Source: JAEEJA01 sp036343175
GTDB lineage: Bacteria; Bacillota; Clostridia; Lachnospirales; Lachnospiraceae
Reading direction: 5' to 3'
DNA length: 18,072 bases
NCBI GenBank assembly: GCA_036343175.1
Contig: JAZASR010000038.1
Coordinates: forward strand, 1-18,072
In this document: positions 7,173 through 14,970 of the stretch, piece after piece
Layout: each line of letters starts with the position of its first letter
How positions within the stretch are numbered: the stretch's first letter is position 1
Position numbers and translations under genes: made by a program
The notes under the pieces: model-generated
The model's database searches: none
What the model saw: only the letters and a program-made list of their open reading frames with translations
Told to the model about the DNA's origin: nothing

Positions 7173-8333
7173 ATGAAAAATATAGCAATTCTCGGTTCCA
7201 CCGGTTCCATAGGCAGACAGACTCTTGACATAGTTGAAAGTAATCCCGATATGAATGTCGTATCTCTGGCAGCTATGAAGAGCGTGGACCTGATGCTCGA
7301 GCAGATAAAGAAGTTCCATCCCGAGCTGGTCTGCATGTATGACAGCCAGGCCGCCTCTGAACTTAAGAGAAGAGTAGAAGCAGAGCCGCTGGCTTCAGGC
7401 ACTGAAGTCCTTACAGGCATGGACGGACTCATAGAGTGCGCGGTCATATCATCTGCCGACATAGTCGTTGCTGCAGTTGTTGGAATGATAGGCATCAGAC
7501 CTGTTATCGAGGCGATCAATGCAGGCAAGGATATAGCATTTGCCAATAAGGAGACTCTTGTAACAGCAGGCCATATCATCATGCCTCTTATAAAAAAGCA
7601 CAATGTTCTGCTTCTGCCTGTAGACAGTGAGCATTCAGCTATTTTTCAATGCATGAACGGGGAGCATCACGGGGCAGTGGAGAAGATCCTTCTTACTGCT
7701 TCAGGCGGCCCTTTCAGGACATATACTAAAGAAGAGCTTGAGCGTGTTACGCTTGAGGATGCACTTAAACACCCTAACTGGTCGATGGGAAAGAAAATAA
7801 CAGTTGATTCATCGACACTTGTCAATAAAGGCCTTGAGGTCATGGAAGCAAGGTGGCTCTTTGATGTCGGTTATGATGATATACAGGTGGTGGTCCAGCC
7901 GCAAAGCATCATACATTCCATGGTCCAGTATTGTGATGGAGCTGTAATTGCCCAGCTGGGTACCCCTGACATGCATCTTGCGATCCAGTATGCTCTTACA
8001 TTCCCGGAAAGAAGGACGCTTAAGTCTGAGAGGCTCGATTTTGATAAGATCACGGAGATCCATCTTGAAAAGCCGCGCAGGGATCTTTTCCCGGCTCTTG
8101 ATATGGCATATGCGGCAGGAAGGCGCGGAGGATCGATGCCTACAGCCTTCAATGCGGCAAATGAAGCTGCAGTCCGGCTCTTTATAAATCATAAGATAGG
8201 ATACAATGATATAGTTAAGTCTATAGATGCCTGCATGAATGCCCATAAGGTTATAGAAGACCCGGACCTTAGTGAGATCCTCGAAGTTGAGAAAGAGAGC
8301 AGGGCATATGTAGATGCCATGTGGAAGGCATGA
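7173..8333 (+). CDS. dxr: 1-deoxy-D-xylulose 5-phosphate reductoisomerase
   Basis: Dxr (IspC) converts DXP to 2-C-methyl-D-erythritol 4-phosphate with NADPH and a divalent metal, the committed step of the MEP isoprenoid pathway. The 386-residue protein begins with the NADPH-binding loop ILGSTGSIG (6-14). The central domain has NKETLVTAG, LLPVDSEHSAIFQ (metal ligands D151 and E153), SGGPFR, WSMGKKITVDSSTLVNKGLE with metal ligand E222, and HSMVQYCDG plus QLGTPDMHLAIQYAL. The C-terminal NAANEAAVRLF helix is also present. All active-site residues I can check are in place. AAGGAAAG precedes the ATG. It supplies precursors for UppS, encoded two genes upstream, and pairs with ispG two genes downstream. 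Confidence 0.98.
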   Translation: MKNIAILGSTGSIGRQTLDIVESNPDMNVVSLAAMKSVDLMLEQIKKFHPELVCMYDSQAASELKRRVEAEPLASGTEVLTGMDGLIECAVISSADIVVAAVVGMIGIRPVIEAINAGKDIAFANKETLVTAGHIIMPLIKKHNVLLLPVDSEHSAIFQCMNGEHHGAVEKILLTASGGPFRTYTKEELERVTLEDALKHPNWSMGKKITVDSSTLVNKGLEVMEARWLFDVGYDDIQVVVQPQSIIHSMVQYCDGAVIAQLGTPDMHLAIQYALTFPERRTLKSERLDFDKITEIHLEKPRRDLFPALDMAYAAGRRGGSMPTAFNAANEAAVRLFINHKIGYNDIVKSIDACMNAHKVIEDPDLSEILEVEKESRAYVDAMWKA

Positions 8334-8362
8334 TGATCTTAATGAACTATCAGGGATGCGCA

Positions 8363-8491
8363 GTGATTAAACTGAACAGGATCCATGTGATCAAAAAGAT
8401 CAAAGAGATCCAGGAGATTAATGAGATTAAAAAGATCAAAAATATTAAAGAGATCCATGTGATCAATGAGATCAAAAAGATCGTATTATAA
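8363..8491 (+). repeat. Nine-base periodic, GATC-rich repeat between dxr and rseP
   Basis: From about 8381 to 8482 the sequence is built of degenerate 9-mers of the type GATCAAARA, giving nine GATC sites in about 100 bases. One frame is open throughout: from a GTG at 8363 to TAA 8489-8491 it would encode 42 residues with isoleucine at every third position (for example IKKIKEIQEINEIKK), ending inside the rseP ribosome binding site (TAAGGAG). There is no convincing ribosome binding site for this GTG, so translation is doubtful. The strict periodicity suggests slippage expansion. GATC clusters can also be methylation-sensitive, if a Dam-like enzyme exists in this organism. Confidence 0.75.
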
Positions 8492-8500
8492 GGAGATTTA

Positions 8501-9859
8501 ATGAGTTTATTGGATATATTTCTGGCTTTGCTTGTGTTTACAGTTATAGTGTCATTTCACGAGCTCGGCCACTTTATATTTGCCAAGAGGAATGGCGTAT
8601 TTGTCAATGAATTTTCTGTCGGAATGGGTCCGAGGATTATCACCTGTGCCCGCCAGGACGGTAAGAATAAAGTCAGATTCTTCTGTTCACAGAAGAAGTT
8701 CGAGGAAAGCGCTGACTGGAACAGGGTCACAAGATATTCCCTGAAGATCCTTCCTTTAGGCGGTTCCTGCATGATGAAGGGTGAGGATGAAGAGGCGGCC
8801 GACAGTGATGCATTCAATAATAAATCTGTCTGGAGCAGATTCAAGATAGTATTTGCCGGGCCACTTTTCAACTTTATTCTGGCCTTTGTTTTTTCAATAA
8901 TAATAATTGCCTATAATGGCGTCGATATCCCAAATGTGGTCCAGATCGCAAACAGCAATGCTATAGATGCGGGCATAGAGTCCGGCGACAGGATCATTTC
9001 CATAAACGGCAAGAGGATAAGGATCGGCAGGGAAGCAACCGTATATACTTCACTTAATCCAAAAACAGATAAGGTCAATGTGGTATATCTGAGGGAAGGC
9101 AAAGAGAAGAAGGCCTCCTATGATGTCAATTATTCCACCTATCTTTTCGGATTCAACTATGAGGCCACAGATGATTCAAAGCCCGTGGTTTCCGGGGTGA
9201 GTGACGGCTCAGCATTCGAAAAGGCAAAGATTAAGTCCGGAGATCTGATCGTATCGATAGATGGAGAGGAAGTTAAGAACGGCGCCGACATTACCCGCAT
9301 CATGGCTGAGAAGAAAGAATCACCTGACAGCGTGGACTTTGAGATAAGCCGTGATGGTCAGGTAAAGAACTATGAGGTGACACCTGTTAAGTTCACAGGA
9401 AAGACTTTGGGATTTACATGCGGTACATATTCCAATGTTAATTTTCTTAAGCTCATGGGATACAGTCTTTACGAGGTCAAGTACTGGATAGAGCTTACAG
9501 TGAAGAGCTTATGGCTCCTTATAACAGGCGGTGTGTCTCCGAAGGACCTCGCCGGCCCTGTCGGAATAGTTACGATGGTTGGCGATACTGTTAATCAATC
9601 CATGCAATATGGTGTGATCGTGGTAATAATGAACCTGCTTTATATGGCAGTGCTTCTGTCAGCAAACCTCGGTGTCATGAACCTTATACCTTTCCCTGCT
9701 CTTGACGGCGGAAGACTTCTCTTTATGGTGATAGAGGCTGTAAGGCGCAAGCCGGTCAACCGCAATATTGAAGGATATGTGAACCTGGTCGGCTTTGCTC
9801 TGCTGATGGTGCTAATGGTATTTGTATTCTATAATGATATTATGAGGATAATCCACTGA
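8501..9859 (+). CDS. rseP: Site-2 zinc metalloprotease of the RseP/RasP family
   Basis: Intramembrane metalloprotease that cuts membrane-spanning regulators (anti-sigma factors, leftover signal peptides). HELGH at residues 20-24 gives the zinc ligands H20 and H24 and catalytic E21 in the first helix; the third ligand lies in the C-terminal NLIPFPALDGGRLLF motif. FAGPLFNFILAFVF forms the next helix. Between about 140 and 300 there appear to be two PDZ-like units (AIDAGIESGDRIISINGKRI and AFEKAKIKSGDLIVSIDGEEV), whereas many Gram-positive members have one. At 452 residues it is somewhat longer than usual; a segment around 50-72 (ARQDGKNKVRFFCSQKKFEE) looks like an insertion before the SLKILPLGG motif. 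The ATG follows AAGGAGA directly. Position between dxr and ispG is standard in Clostridia. Confidence 0.95.
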   Translation: MSLLDIFLALLVFTVIVSFHELGHFIFAKRNGVFVNEFSVGMGPRIITCARQDGKNKVRFFCSQKKFEESADWNRVTRYSLKILPLGGSCMMKGEDEEAADSDAFNNKSVWSRFKIVFAGPLFNFILAFVFSIIIIAYNGVDIPNVVQIANSNAIDAGIESGDRIISINGKRIRIGREATVYTSLNPKTDKVNVVYLREGKEKKASYDVNYSTYLFGFNYEATDDSKPVVSGVSDGSAFEKAKIKSGDLIVSIDGEEVKNGADITRIMAEKKESPDSVDFEISRDGQVKNYEVTPVKFTGKTLGFTCGTYSNVNFLKLMGYSLYEVKYWIELTVKSLWLLITGGVSPKDLAGPVGIVTMVGDTVNQSMQYGVIVVIMNLLYMAVLLSANLGVMNLIPFPALDGGRLLFMVIEAVRRKPVNRNIEGYVNLVGFALLMVLMVFVFYNDIMRIIH

Positions 9860-9891
9860 AGCATTATTATGAGGATAATCCACTGAAGCAT
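9838..9891 (+). repeat. Perfect 27-nt tandem duplication across the rseP stop codon
   Basis: The 27 bases 9838-9864, which hold the last codons and the TGA of rseP, are copied exactly at 9865-9891, and a third copy begins (TATTATGGA, 9892-9900). Perfect identity points to a recent duplication; because it lies after the stop it leaves the protein unchanged. Confidence 0.9.
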
Positions 9892-10034
9892 TATTATGGA
9901 TTTTTGCCTGTTTATATTATAAAATAGACCCTGTATTATTTCGCTATAAAATGGGTATTGCTTTGTTATATATAGGCGTAGACCTTTGCCGGTCTGCCTG
10001 TGTGAGCAGTCGGTCGATAAATAAAGCAAGCGGG

Positions 10035-10059
10035 ATCTGTCAGCAGATGATTTTTTTTT
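10035..10059 (+). terminator. Weak terminator or attenuator hairpin upstream of ispG
   Basis: ATCTG (10035-10039) and CAGAT (10044-10048) form a 5-bp stem with a TCAG loop, followed after two bases by nine T residues (10051-10059). The T-run is strong but the stem is weak, so partial termination is the most one can claim. Confidence 0.35.
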
Positions 10060-10067
10060 GATATAAT
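10059..10067 (+). promoter_or_regulatory. Possible extended -10 promoter of ispG
   Basis: TGATATAAT (10059-10067) combines a TG motif with a perfect TATAAT. No fair -35 lies 16-18 bases upstream. The start would fall about 12 bases before the ATG, with GGAGG at the very 5' end of the transcript, so it is tentative. With the T-run hairpin just upstream it could restart transcription for ispG and the PBP gene. Confidence 0.35.
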
Positions 10068-10085
10068 AAAAATGGAGGCCTGAAA

Positions 10086-11159
10086 ATGTACACGAGAGAA
10101 AAGACAAGGGTCGTTGCTATCGGGGACGTAAAGATCGGCGGAAACAATCCGATCGCTGTCCAGTCAATGACAAATACAAAAACTGAGGATGTTAAGAGTA
10201 CGGTCGAACAGATAAACAGGCTCTCGGACCTCGGCTGCGACATCATAAGATGCGCTGTTCCCACTATGGACGCAGCTGAAGCTCTTAAAGACATAAAGAA
10301 GCAGGTAAAGATACCTGTCGTTGCTGATATTCATTTTGATTACAGGCTTGCGATCGCAGCAATAGAGAACGGCGCCGATAAGATCAGGATAAATCCGGGA
10401 AATATCGGCGGTCCCCAGAATATCAGGAAAGTCGTAGAGGCAGCAAGGCTTAAAGATGTTCCTATAAGAGTCGGTGTCAATTCAGGCTCCCTTGAAAAGG
10501 AATTCCTTGAAAAGTATGGTGGACATGTTACAGCAGAAGGAATGGTCGAGAGTGCTCTTGAAAAGGCAAAGATGATCGAAGACCTCGATTATGGAAATAT
10601 AGTCATCAGTATTAAGTCCTCGGACGTTATGATGAGTGTAAAGGCTCATGAACTGATCGCTGAGAAGACCGATATACCTCTTCATGTCGGCATTACAGAG
10701 TCAGGCTCCGTGCGCGCGGGAAATATTAAGTCTGCCGCAGGGCTTGGCATCATACTCCATGAAGGCATTGGAAATACGATAAGAGTATCACTTACCGCAG
10801 ATCCGTCAGAGGAAGTATATTCAGGAATCCAGATACTTAAGGCCCTGCATCTTAAGAAAGGCGGCATCAACGTGGTTTCATGCCCTACATGCGGGCGTAC
10901 ACAGATCGATCTGATAGGCCTTGCAGGAAAGGTGGAAGATCTCGTAAAGGATTACAGGGATCTCGATATCACAGTCGCTGTCATGGGATGCGTTGTAAAT
11001 GGTCCGGGTGAAGCACGTGAGGCTGATCTTGGAATAGCAGGCGGCAATGGCCGCGGCATGCTCATAAAGCATGGTGAAGTTGTGAGGACTATGGACGAGT
11101 CAGAACTCCTTCCTGCTCTTAAGGATTGTCTTGATCAGATGGAAAAGGAAAGATCTTAA
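10086..11159 (+). CDS. ispG: 4-hydroxy-3-methylbut-2-enyl diphosphate synthase (IspG/GcpE)
   Basis: IspG is the iron-sulfur enzyme that reduces MEcPP to HMBPP, the penultimate MEP-pathway step. The 357-residue protein starts with the TIM-barrel part (NNPIAVQSMTNTKTEDV, GCDIIRCAVP, VVADIHFDYRLA, KIRINPGNIG, RVGVNSGSLE) and ends with the sulfite-reductase-like domain that binds the 4Fe-4S cluster: C266-PT-C269 in VVSCPTCGRTQID, C302 in VMGCVVNGPGEA, and E309 as the fourth ligand. This is the short two-domain bacterial form. TGGAGG lies about seven bases upstream of the ATG. An oxygen-sensitive enzyme fits an anaerobe. In many Clostridia polC follows ispG; here a PBP gene does. Confidence 0.97.
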   Translation: MYTREKTRVVAIGDVKIGGNNPIAVQSMTNTKTEDVKSTVEQINRLSDLGCDIIRCAVPTMDAAEALKDIKKQVKIPVVADIHFDYRLAIAAIENGADKIRINPGNIGGPQNIRKVVEAARLKDVPIRVGVNSGSLEKEFLEKYGGHVTAEGMVESALEKAKMIEDLDYGNIVISIKSSDVMMSVKAHELIAEKTDIPLHVGITESGSVRAGNIKSAAGLGIILHEGIGNTIRVSLTADPSEEVYSGIQILKALHLKKGGINVVSCPTCGRTQIDLIGLAGKVEDLVKDYRDLDITVAVMGCVVNGPGEAREADLGIAGGNGRGMLIKHGEVVRTMDESELLPALKDCLDQMEKERS

Positions 11160-11213
11160 AGGACTATATATTTAAGGGAAGGATAAAAGTGATACAAGTG
11201 GAGGCTTTAACTA

Positions 11214-14024
11214 ATGGGGAAGAATAAAGCATTAACTGTCATCGGCGGTTTTTTTAAGGTCCTGTTTGGAACTGTCGGCTCTTATATAGGCATAATCTGG
11301 GGCATATTCGGTGTATTCTTCGGCATACTTGCGACCATCCTGCTTGCGGGGATCATAGCAGGAATAGTCCTTTTTTCACAGGTCTACCCTATCTATAAGG
11401 ATGCCAGGGCAGTCGCCTTTGAAAAAATGGTGAATATGAATGCCACTGACTTTATTCAGAATGAAGACACCACCGTATATTATGATGACGGATCAGTGGC
11501 GGGAAGCGTGAATTCCGGTCATTACAAGTATGTAAAGATCGCAAATATTTCCCCGTATCTTTATTATGGCTATATAGCTGTCGAGGATAAAAGATTCATG
11601 TCTCATCCCGGCGTCGACTACATAGCAACTCTTCGTGCAGGCGTAAAGTACCTGCAGCACCATGGCGAGATCACCCAGGGCGGCTCCACTATCACCCAGC
11701 AGGTGGTAAAGAACAATCTTTTGAGCCAGGAGCAGACATTTACAAGGAAGATTGCCGAAATATTTATAGCTCAGGCAGTTGAACAGCGTTTCACCAAGGA
11801 TAAGATCATGGAATTCTACTGCAATTCCAACTATTATGGCAACAGGTGCTACGGAGTCGGTGCAGCCAGTTATTATTATTTTGGGAAGAAGGCTTCCGAA
11901 TTACGTCCGGATGAAGCAGCCATACTTATAGCGCTTTCCAATAATCCGAGCCGCTATAATCCTGTTCTCCATCCTGAAGAAACGATCGCCAGGAGAAATG
12001 AGATCCTTGATATTATGGAGGCGCAGGGCGCCATTACCGGCAAGCAGGCCATTAAATGCAAGAACAGGCAGATAAAGATCGCCCAGCTTGTGGATAAGGC
12101 AAAGACAGAGAATTATGTCACGAGTTACGCTATCCATTGTGCTGCTATAGCCCTGATGGAAGATGAAAACTTCAAGTTCAAGTATATATTTGAAAACAAG
12201 GACGATTATACAGAATACCATGACAGATATTCTGCCGAGTATTCAAAGATCTCCGATGATATCAGATCCGGCGGATATAAGATATACACGTCCATTAATA
12301 AGGACAAGCAGCATGAGCTTCAGATGGCGGTGGATAATGGGCTTGCCTTCAATACAGAGAAGGATGAGGATACCAGGAAATATGCCCTTCAGGGTGCTGC
12401 GGTCTGCATCGATAATAACAGTCAGTATGTGGTTGCCGTTGTAGGAGGAAGAGGTAAGAATGATCCTTATAACAGGGCATATCTTGCAGCAAGACAGTCC
12501 GGATCATCCATAAAGCCTCTGATCGACTATACACCTGCATTTGAATCCGGTTGGTATACGCCGTCTACGGTCGTTGACGATCACAAGTTTGAGGATGGTC
12601 CGCAGAATTCCGGAAATAAGTATTATGGAAAGATCCATCTTCGTGAGGCGGTTCAGCATTCTTTGAATACTGTTGCCTGGCAGGTCCTCCAGTCTCTCAC
12701 TCCTGAAAAAGGTCTTTCATACCTTGGAAAGCTTCATTTCAGAACTCTGAGCTATGTGGATAATGGAAATGCATCACTCGCGCTTGGCGGATTTACTGAA
12801 GGTGTTCGTGTATGCGATATGGCCCGTGGTTATGCAACTCTTGAAAATGGCGGACGTATGAGCAGCAAGTCCTGTATCGTGAAGATCACGCATTCATCCG
12901 ACGGAACCATATATCAGGGGGATGAAGATTATACGAGGGTATATAGTGAAGATGCCTCCTATATGATGACTGACGTTCTTCGTGATGTATTCAACGGGGG
13001 TACCGGAACAGGCCTCGCACTTAATGGCGGCCAGTTCTGTGCGGGTAAGACCGGAACTACCAATAATTCAAGGGATACCTGGTTCTGCGGATATACTGCG
13101 TATTATACGACTGTTGTCTGGGCCGGCTTTGATACGCCCCGGGATATGCCCGGACAGTCAGGCGCTTCCATGTGCGGAGGCATCTGGAAAAATTATATGA
13201 ATATCATTCATGCAGGGCTTAAGCCTAAGGATTTCGTTATCCCTGATGGCATTGTCCAGGCAAAGTATGATTCAAAGGGCAATATTGTAAGTGGTACTTC
13301 AATACCGGCAACTAATCCAAGAAAAAGCGGATATGATCTTTTCTCAGTCAATCTTACTGAAAATGCCACCGGCAGCGCGATCTATGATTATATTTCAATG
13401 GGAACAGACCTGGAGCAGGAAGTTGCTGAATTTGAAAACTTTACAGTAAATGAGCTTGCTGATTATTATACTTTCAGAATGACCTATAACGATCTTATCA
13501 AAAAAGCAGGCCTGCTGACTGACGATGAAAAGAGAAAGGACCTGTCAACAAGGATCACAGATAAGTATAACAGTGTAGTAAAGGGAAATATCGACTGGGA
13601 TGCGGTGCAGAAGGCATATGAGAAACAGCGGAAGGCTGAGAATGAGCTGGAACAGAACGGATCAAACACCCAGGCCCAGGAGAACGCGGTCGAGGCGATA
13701 CTCAATGCCAACGTATCCACAGCAAAATCCAAGCTTAAGGCTCTGGAGTCTTATGAATATCTGCCGGATAATTCACAGGCTCTTTTAGCTGCAGCACTTA
13801 AGTCGATAGAGAACTGCTCCGGTTCGGATCAGTATCAGTCTCTTCTTGACCGTTATAACAGTGTTCAGGCAAAATTTAATTTGCTTCCTTCGAAGAGCGA
13901 ATATTATGCAAGTCATCCTGAGCTCGCAACAGCCGCCCCTGAAAAAGTGGAGCCTGAAGGCCAGGATGGGCAGGACGGAGAAAATGCTGCTGATGGGGAT
14001 GCAGGTCAGGAAAAAGTTGAGTGA
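11214..14024 (+). CDS. Class A penicillin-binding protein (transglycosylase/transpeptidase)
   Basis: Bifunctional peptidoglycan synthase of 936 residues anchored by one N-terminal helix (about 28-58, IIWGIFGVFFGILATILLAG). The glycosyltransferase-51 domain shows AVEDKRFMSHPGVD with catalytic E124, GGSTITQQVVKN (156-167), the KIAEIFIAQAVEQRFTKDKI helix, YGVGAASYYYFGK and LSNNPSRYNP. The transpeptidase domain has all three penicillin-binding motifs: S431-S-I-K434, S483-L-N485 and K612-T-G614. After about residue 690 comes a 240-residue tail with no family I recognise: helical, lysine/glutamate-rich segments and an acidic low-complexity end (EGQDGQDGENAADGDAGQE). GTGGAGG lies upstream of the ATG. 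It follows ispG by 54 bases, so it is probably cotranscribed and uses lipid II made on the UppS-derived carrier. Confidence 0.95.
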   Translation: MGKNKALTVIGGFFKVLFGTVGSYIGIIWGIFGVFFGILATILLAGIIAGIVLFSQVYPIYKDARAVAFEKMVNMNATDFIQNEDTTVYYDDGSVAGSVNSGHYKYVKIANISPYLYYGYIAVEDKRFMSHPGVDYIATLRAGVKYLQHHGEITQGGSTITQQVVKNNLLSQEQTFTRKIAEIFIAQAVEQRFTKDKIMEFYCNSNYYGNRCYGVGAASYYYFGKKASELRPDEAAILIALSNNPSRYNPVLHPEETIARRNEILDIMEAQGAITGKQAIKCKNRQIKIAQLVDKAKTENYVTSYAIHCAAIALMEDENFKFKYIFENKDDYTEYHDRYSAEYSKISDDIRSGGYKIYTSINKDKQHELQMAVDNGLAFNTEKDEDTRKYALQGAAVCIDNNSQYVVAVVGGRGKNDPYNRAYLAARQSGSSIKPLIDYTPAFESGWYTPSTVVDDHKFEDGPQNSGNKYYGKIHLREAVQHSLNTVAWQVLQSLTPEKGLSYLGKLHFRTLSYVDNGNASLALGGFTEGVRVCDMARGYATLENGGRMSSKSCIVKITHSSDGTIYQGDEDYTRVYSEDASYMMTDVLRDVFNGGTGTGLALNGGQFCAGKTGTTNNSRDTWFCGYTAYYTTVVWAGFDTPRDMPGQSGASMCGGIWKNYMNIIHAGLKPKDFVIPDGIVQAKYDSKGNIVSGTSIPATNPRKSGYDLFSVNLTENATGSAIYDYISMGTDLEQEVAEFENFTVNELADYYTFRMTYNDLIKKAGLLTDDEKRKDLSTRITDKYNSVVKGNIDWDAVQKAYEKQRKAENELEQNGSNTQAQENAVEAILNANVSTAKSKLKALESYEYLPDNSQALLAAALKSIENCSGSDQYQSLLDRYNSVQAKFNLLPSKSEYYASHPELATAAPEKVEPEGQDGQDGENAADGDAGQEKVE

Positions 14025-14119
14025 TCACAGGTAAACAGGCTTAAGCGATCATTAAATATGGTAAATATCTTGAATGATCACAAAATATCGCAAATAGCTT
14101 GAGTGATCTTTAAGAACAG
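14017..14119 (+). repeat. Tandem 29-nt repeats starting at the PBP stop codon
   Basis: Units at 14040-14068 and 14069-14097, plus a partial one from 14098, share a TTGARTGATCAY core and an AAATAT half. A further core copy (TTGAGTGATCAC, 14017-14028) contains the PBP stop codon, 24 bases earlier. Each core holds a GATC. Period 29 is not a multiple of three, so this array is not coding. No hairpin with T-tract is present, so the next gene may be reached by read-through. Confidence 0.7.
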
Positions 14120-14166
14120 GGAACGACTTTCTGTGATCTGACAAAAAAACATGCGGGGTGACGAAA

Positions 14167-14862
14167 ATGGCATATTCAGGAAATAAACCATCGACCATGG
14201 GAAAAACCTCTGATAAGTACAGGTCAGATGATAAGGCTTCCACGGTGAGAACCGGTGACAGGAAGAAACTATCTGCTTCTTCAGGTTCTTATACTTCAGA
14301 ACCTGATATAGGGAAACGGTCAGATAATACTTATGGTACAGGCCTGTCTGCTTCTTCGCACCCTGATTCCGGCGGAAAGGCAGAAAATACTTATGGCACA
14401 GGCCTGTATACTGCTTCTTCGCACCCTGATTCCGGCGGAAAGGCAAGGAATACCTATGGCACAGGAGTAAATATCTCTTCAGCATCTGATCTGAACTCCG
14501 GAAAGCATACCGGCATGAAAGCAGACCGGGAACCATCGGGAAGTACGTCGGGAAGTACTTCAAAGACACCAGCTTCAGTTCTTTCAGATACAAAAGCGGC
14601 CAGAAGAGGAACATCTTCTGTCACGTCTGTATCTCAATGGTTCGTTACCATTTGCTGCCTCGGCATCCCGGTAATAGGGGCGATATACGCAATATGCATC
14701 GCGCTTAACAGCAGAGGAGACAGGTCAAAAAGGCATTTTGCAGCTGCATATATTATTTTCAAAATACTGGTCTGGATCCTTGTTGTTGTAATTTTATATG
14801 TTATTTACAAAATGGGATTAAATGTTCTTGAAATCGCTCTTGATATGATGAGCGGGGAGTAA
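14167..14862 (+). CDS. Two-helix membrane protein with disordered, repetitive N-terminus
   Basis: Function unknown. The 231-residue protein from ATG 14167 (GGGGTG six to eight bases upstream; a GTG at 14158 overlaps that site) has two parts. Residues 1-150 are rich in Ser, Gly, Thr, Lys and Asp, without hydrophobic segments, and contain near-identical copies of a unit including SSHPDSGGKA and NTYGTG. Residues 158-180 (WFVTICCLGIPVIGAIYAIC) and about 191-216 are two membrane helices joined by NSRGDRSKRHFAAAY. The C-terminal part resembles small Lachnospiraceae membrane proteins with a WxxTxxxxxIPxxGxI..SKRNFAxA pattern; I know no established function for them. No signal peptide is seen, so the long N-terminus would face the cytoplasm or cross by an unknown route. 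It is the last gene before a strong hairpin, 142 bases after the PBP gene. Confidence 0.8.
   Translation: MAYSGNKPSTMGKTSDKYRSDDKASTVRTGDRKKLSASSGSYTSEPDIGKRSDNTYGTGLSASSHPDSGGKAENTYGTGLYTASSHPDSGGKARNTYGTGVNISSASDLNSGKHTGMKADREPSGSTSGSTSKTPASVLSDTKAARRGTSSVTSVSQWFVTICCLGIPVIGAIYAICIALNSRGDRSKRHFAAAYIIFKILVWILVVVILYVIYKMGLNVLEIALDMMSGE
14329..14451 (+). repeat. Coding tandem repeat (60 and 63 nt) in the membrane-protein gene
   Basis: Unit 14329-14388 and unit 14389-14451 are nearly identical apart from one inserted codon and a few substitutions; a third partial copy starts at 14452, and a degenerate one (DIGKRSDNTYGTG) precedes. Each encodes about 20 residues with SSHPDSGGKA. The high nucleotide identity suggests recent expansion. 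Confidence 0.85.
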
Positions 14863-14870
14863 CTAAAAAA

Positions 14871-14910
14871 TCAACAAAAATGCAGGCAAAAAAGCCTGCA
14901 TAATTGTTGA
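14871..14910. terminator. Strong two-part hairpin ending the envelope cluster
   Basis: TGCAGGC (14881-14887) pairs with GCCTGCA (14894-14900) around six A residues; a second 7-bp stem, TCAACAA (14871-14877) with TTGTTGA (14904-14910), extends it past a small A-rich internal loop. It lies nine bases after the stop codon. There is no long T-run on the plus strand, so efficiency is uncertain, but position and strength fit a terminator. Confidence 0.65.
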
Positions 14911-14970
14911 AAATTACCAATAAAATATTCAAAATTGTTCACATTATAGCATGGATTTTTGTAAATTTAT

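Noticed and set aside
14078..14614. Minus-strand 178-codon frame with repeated YCHKYFLPFRRNQGAKK-like stretches
   Set aside because: Its repeats are the complement of the coding repeat of the plus-strand membrane protein, which has a ribosome binding site and clear membrane helices; the minus frame has neither.
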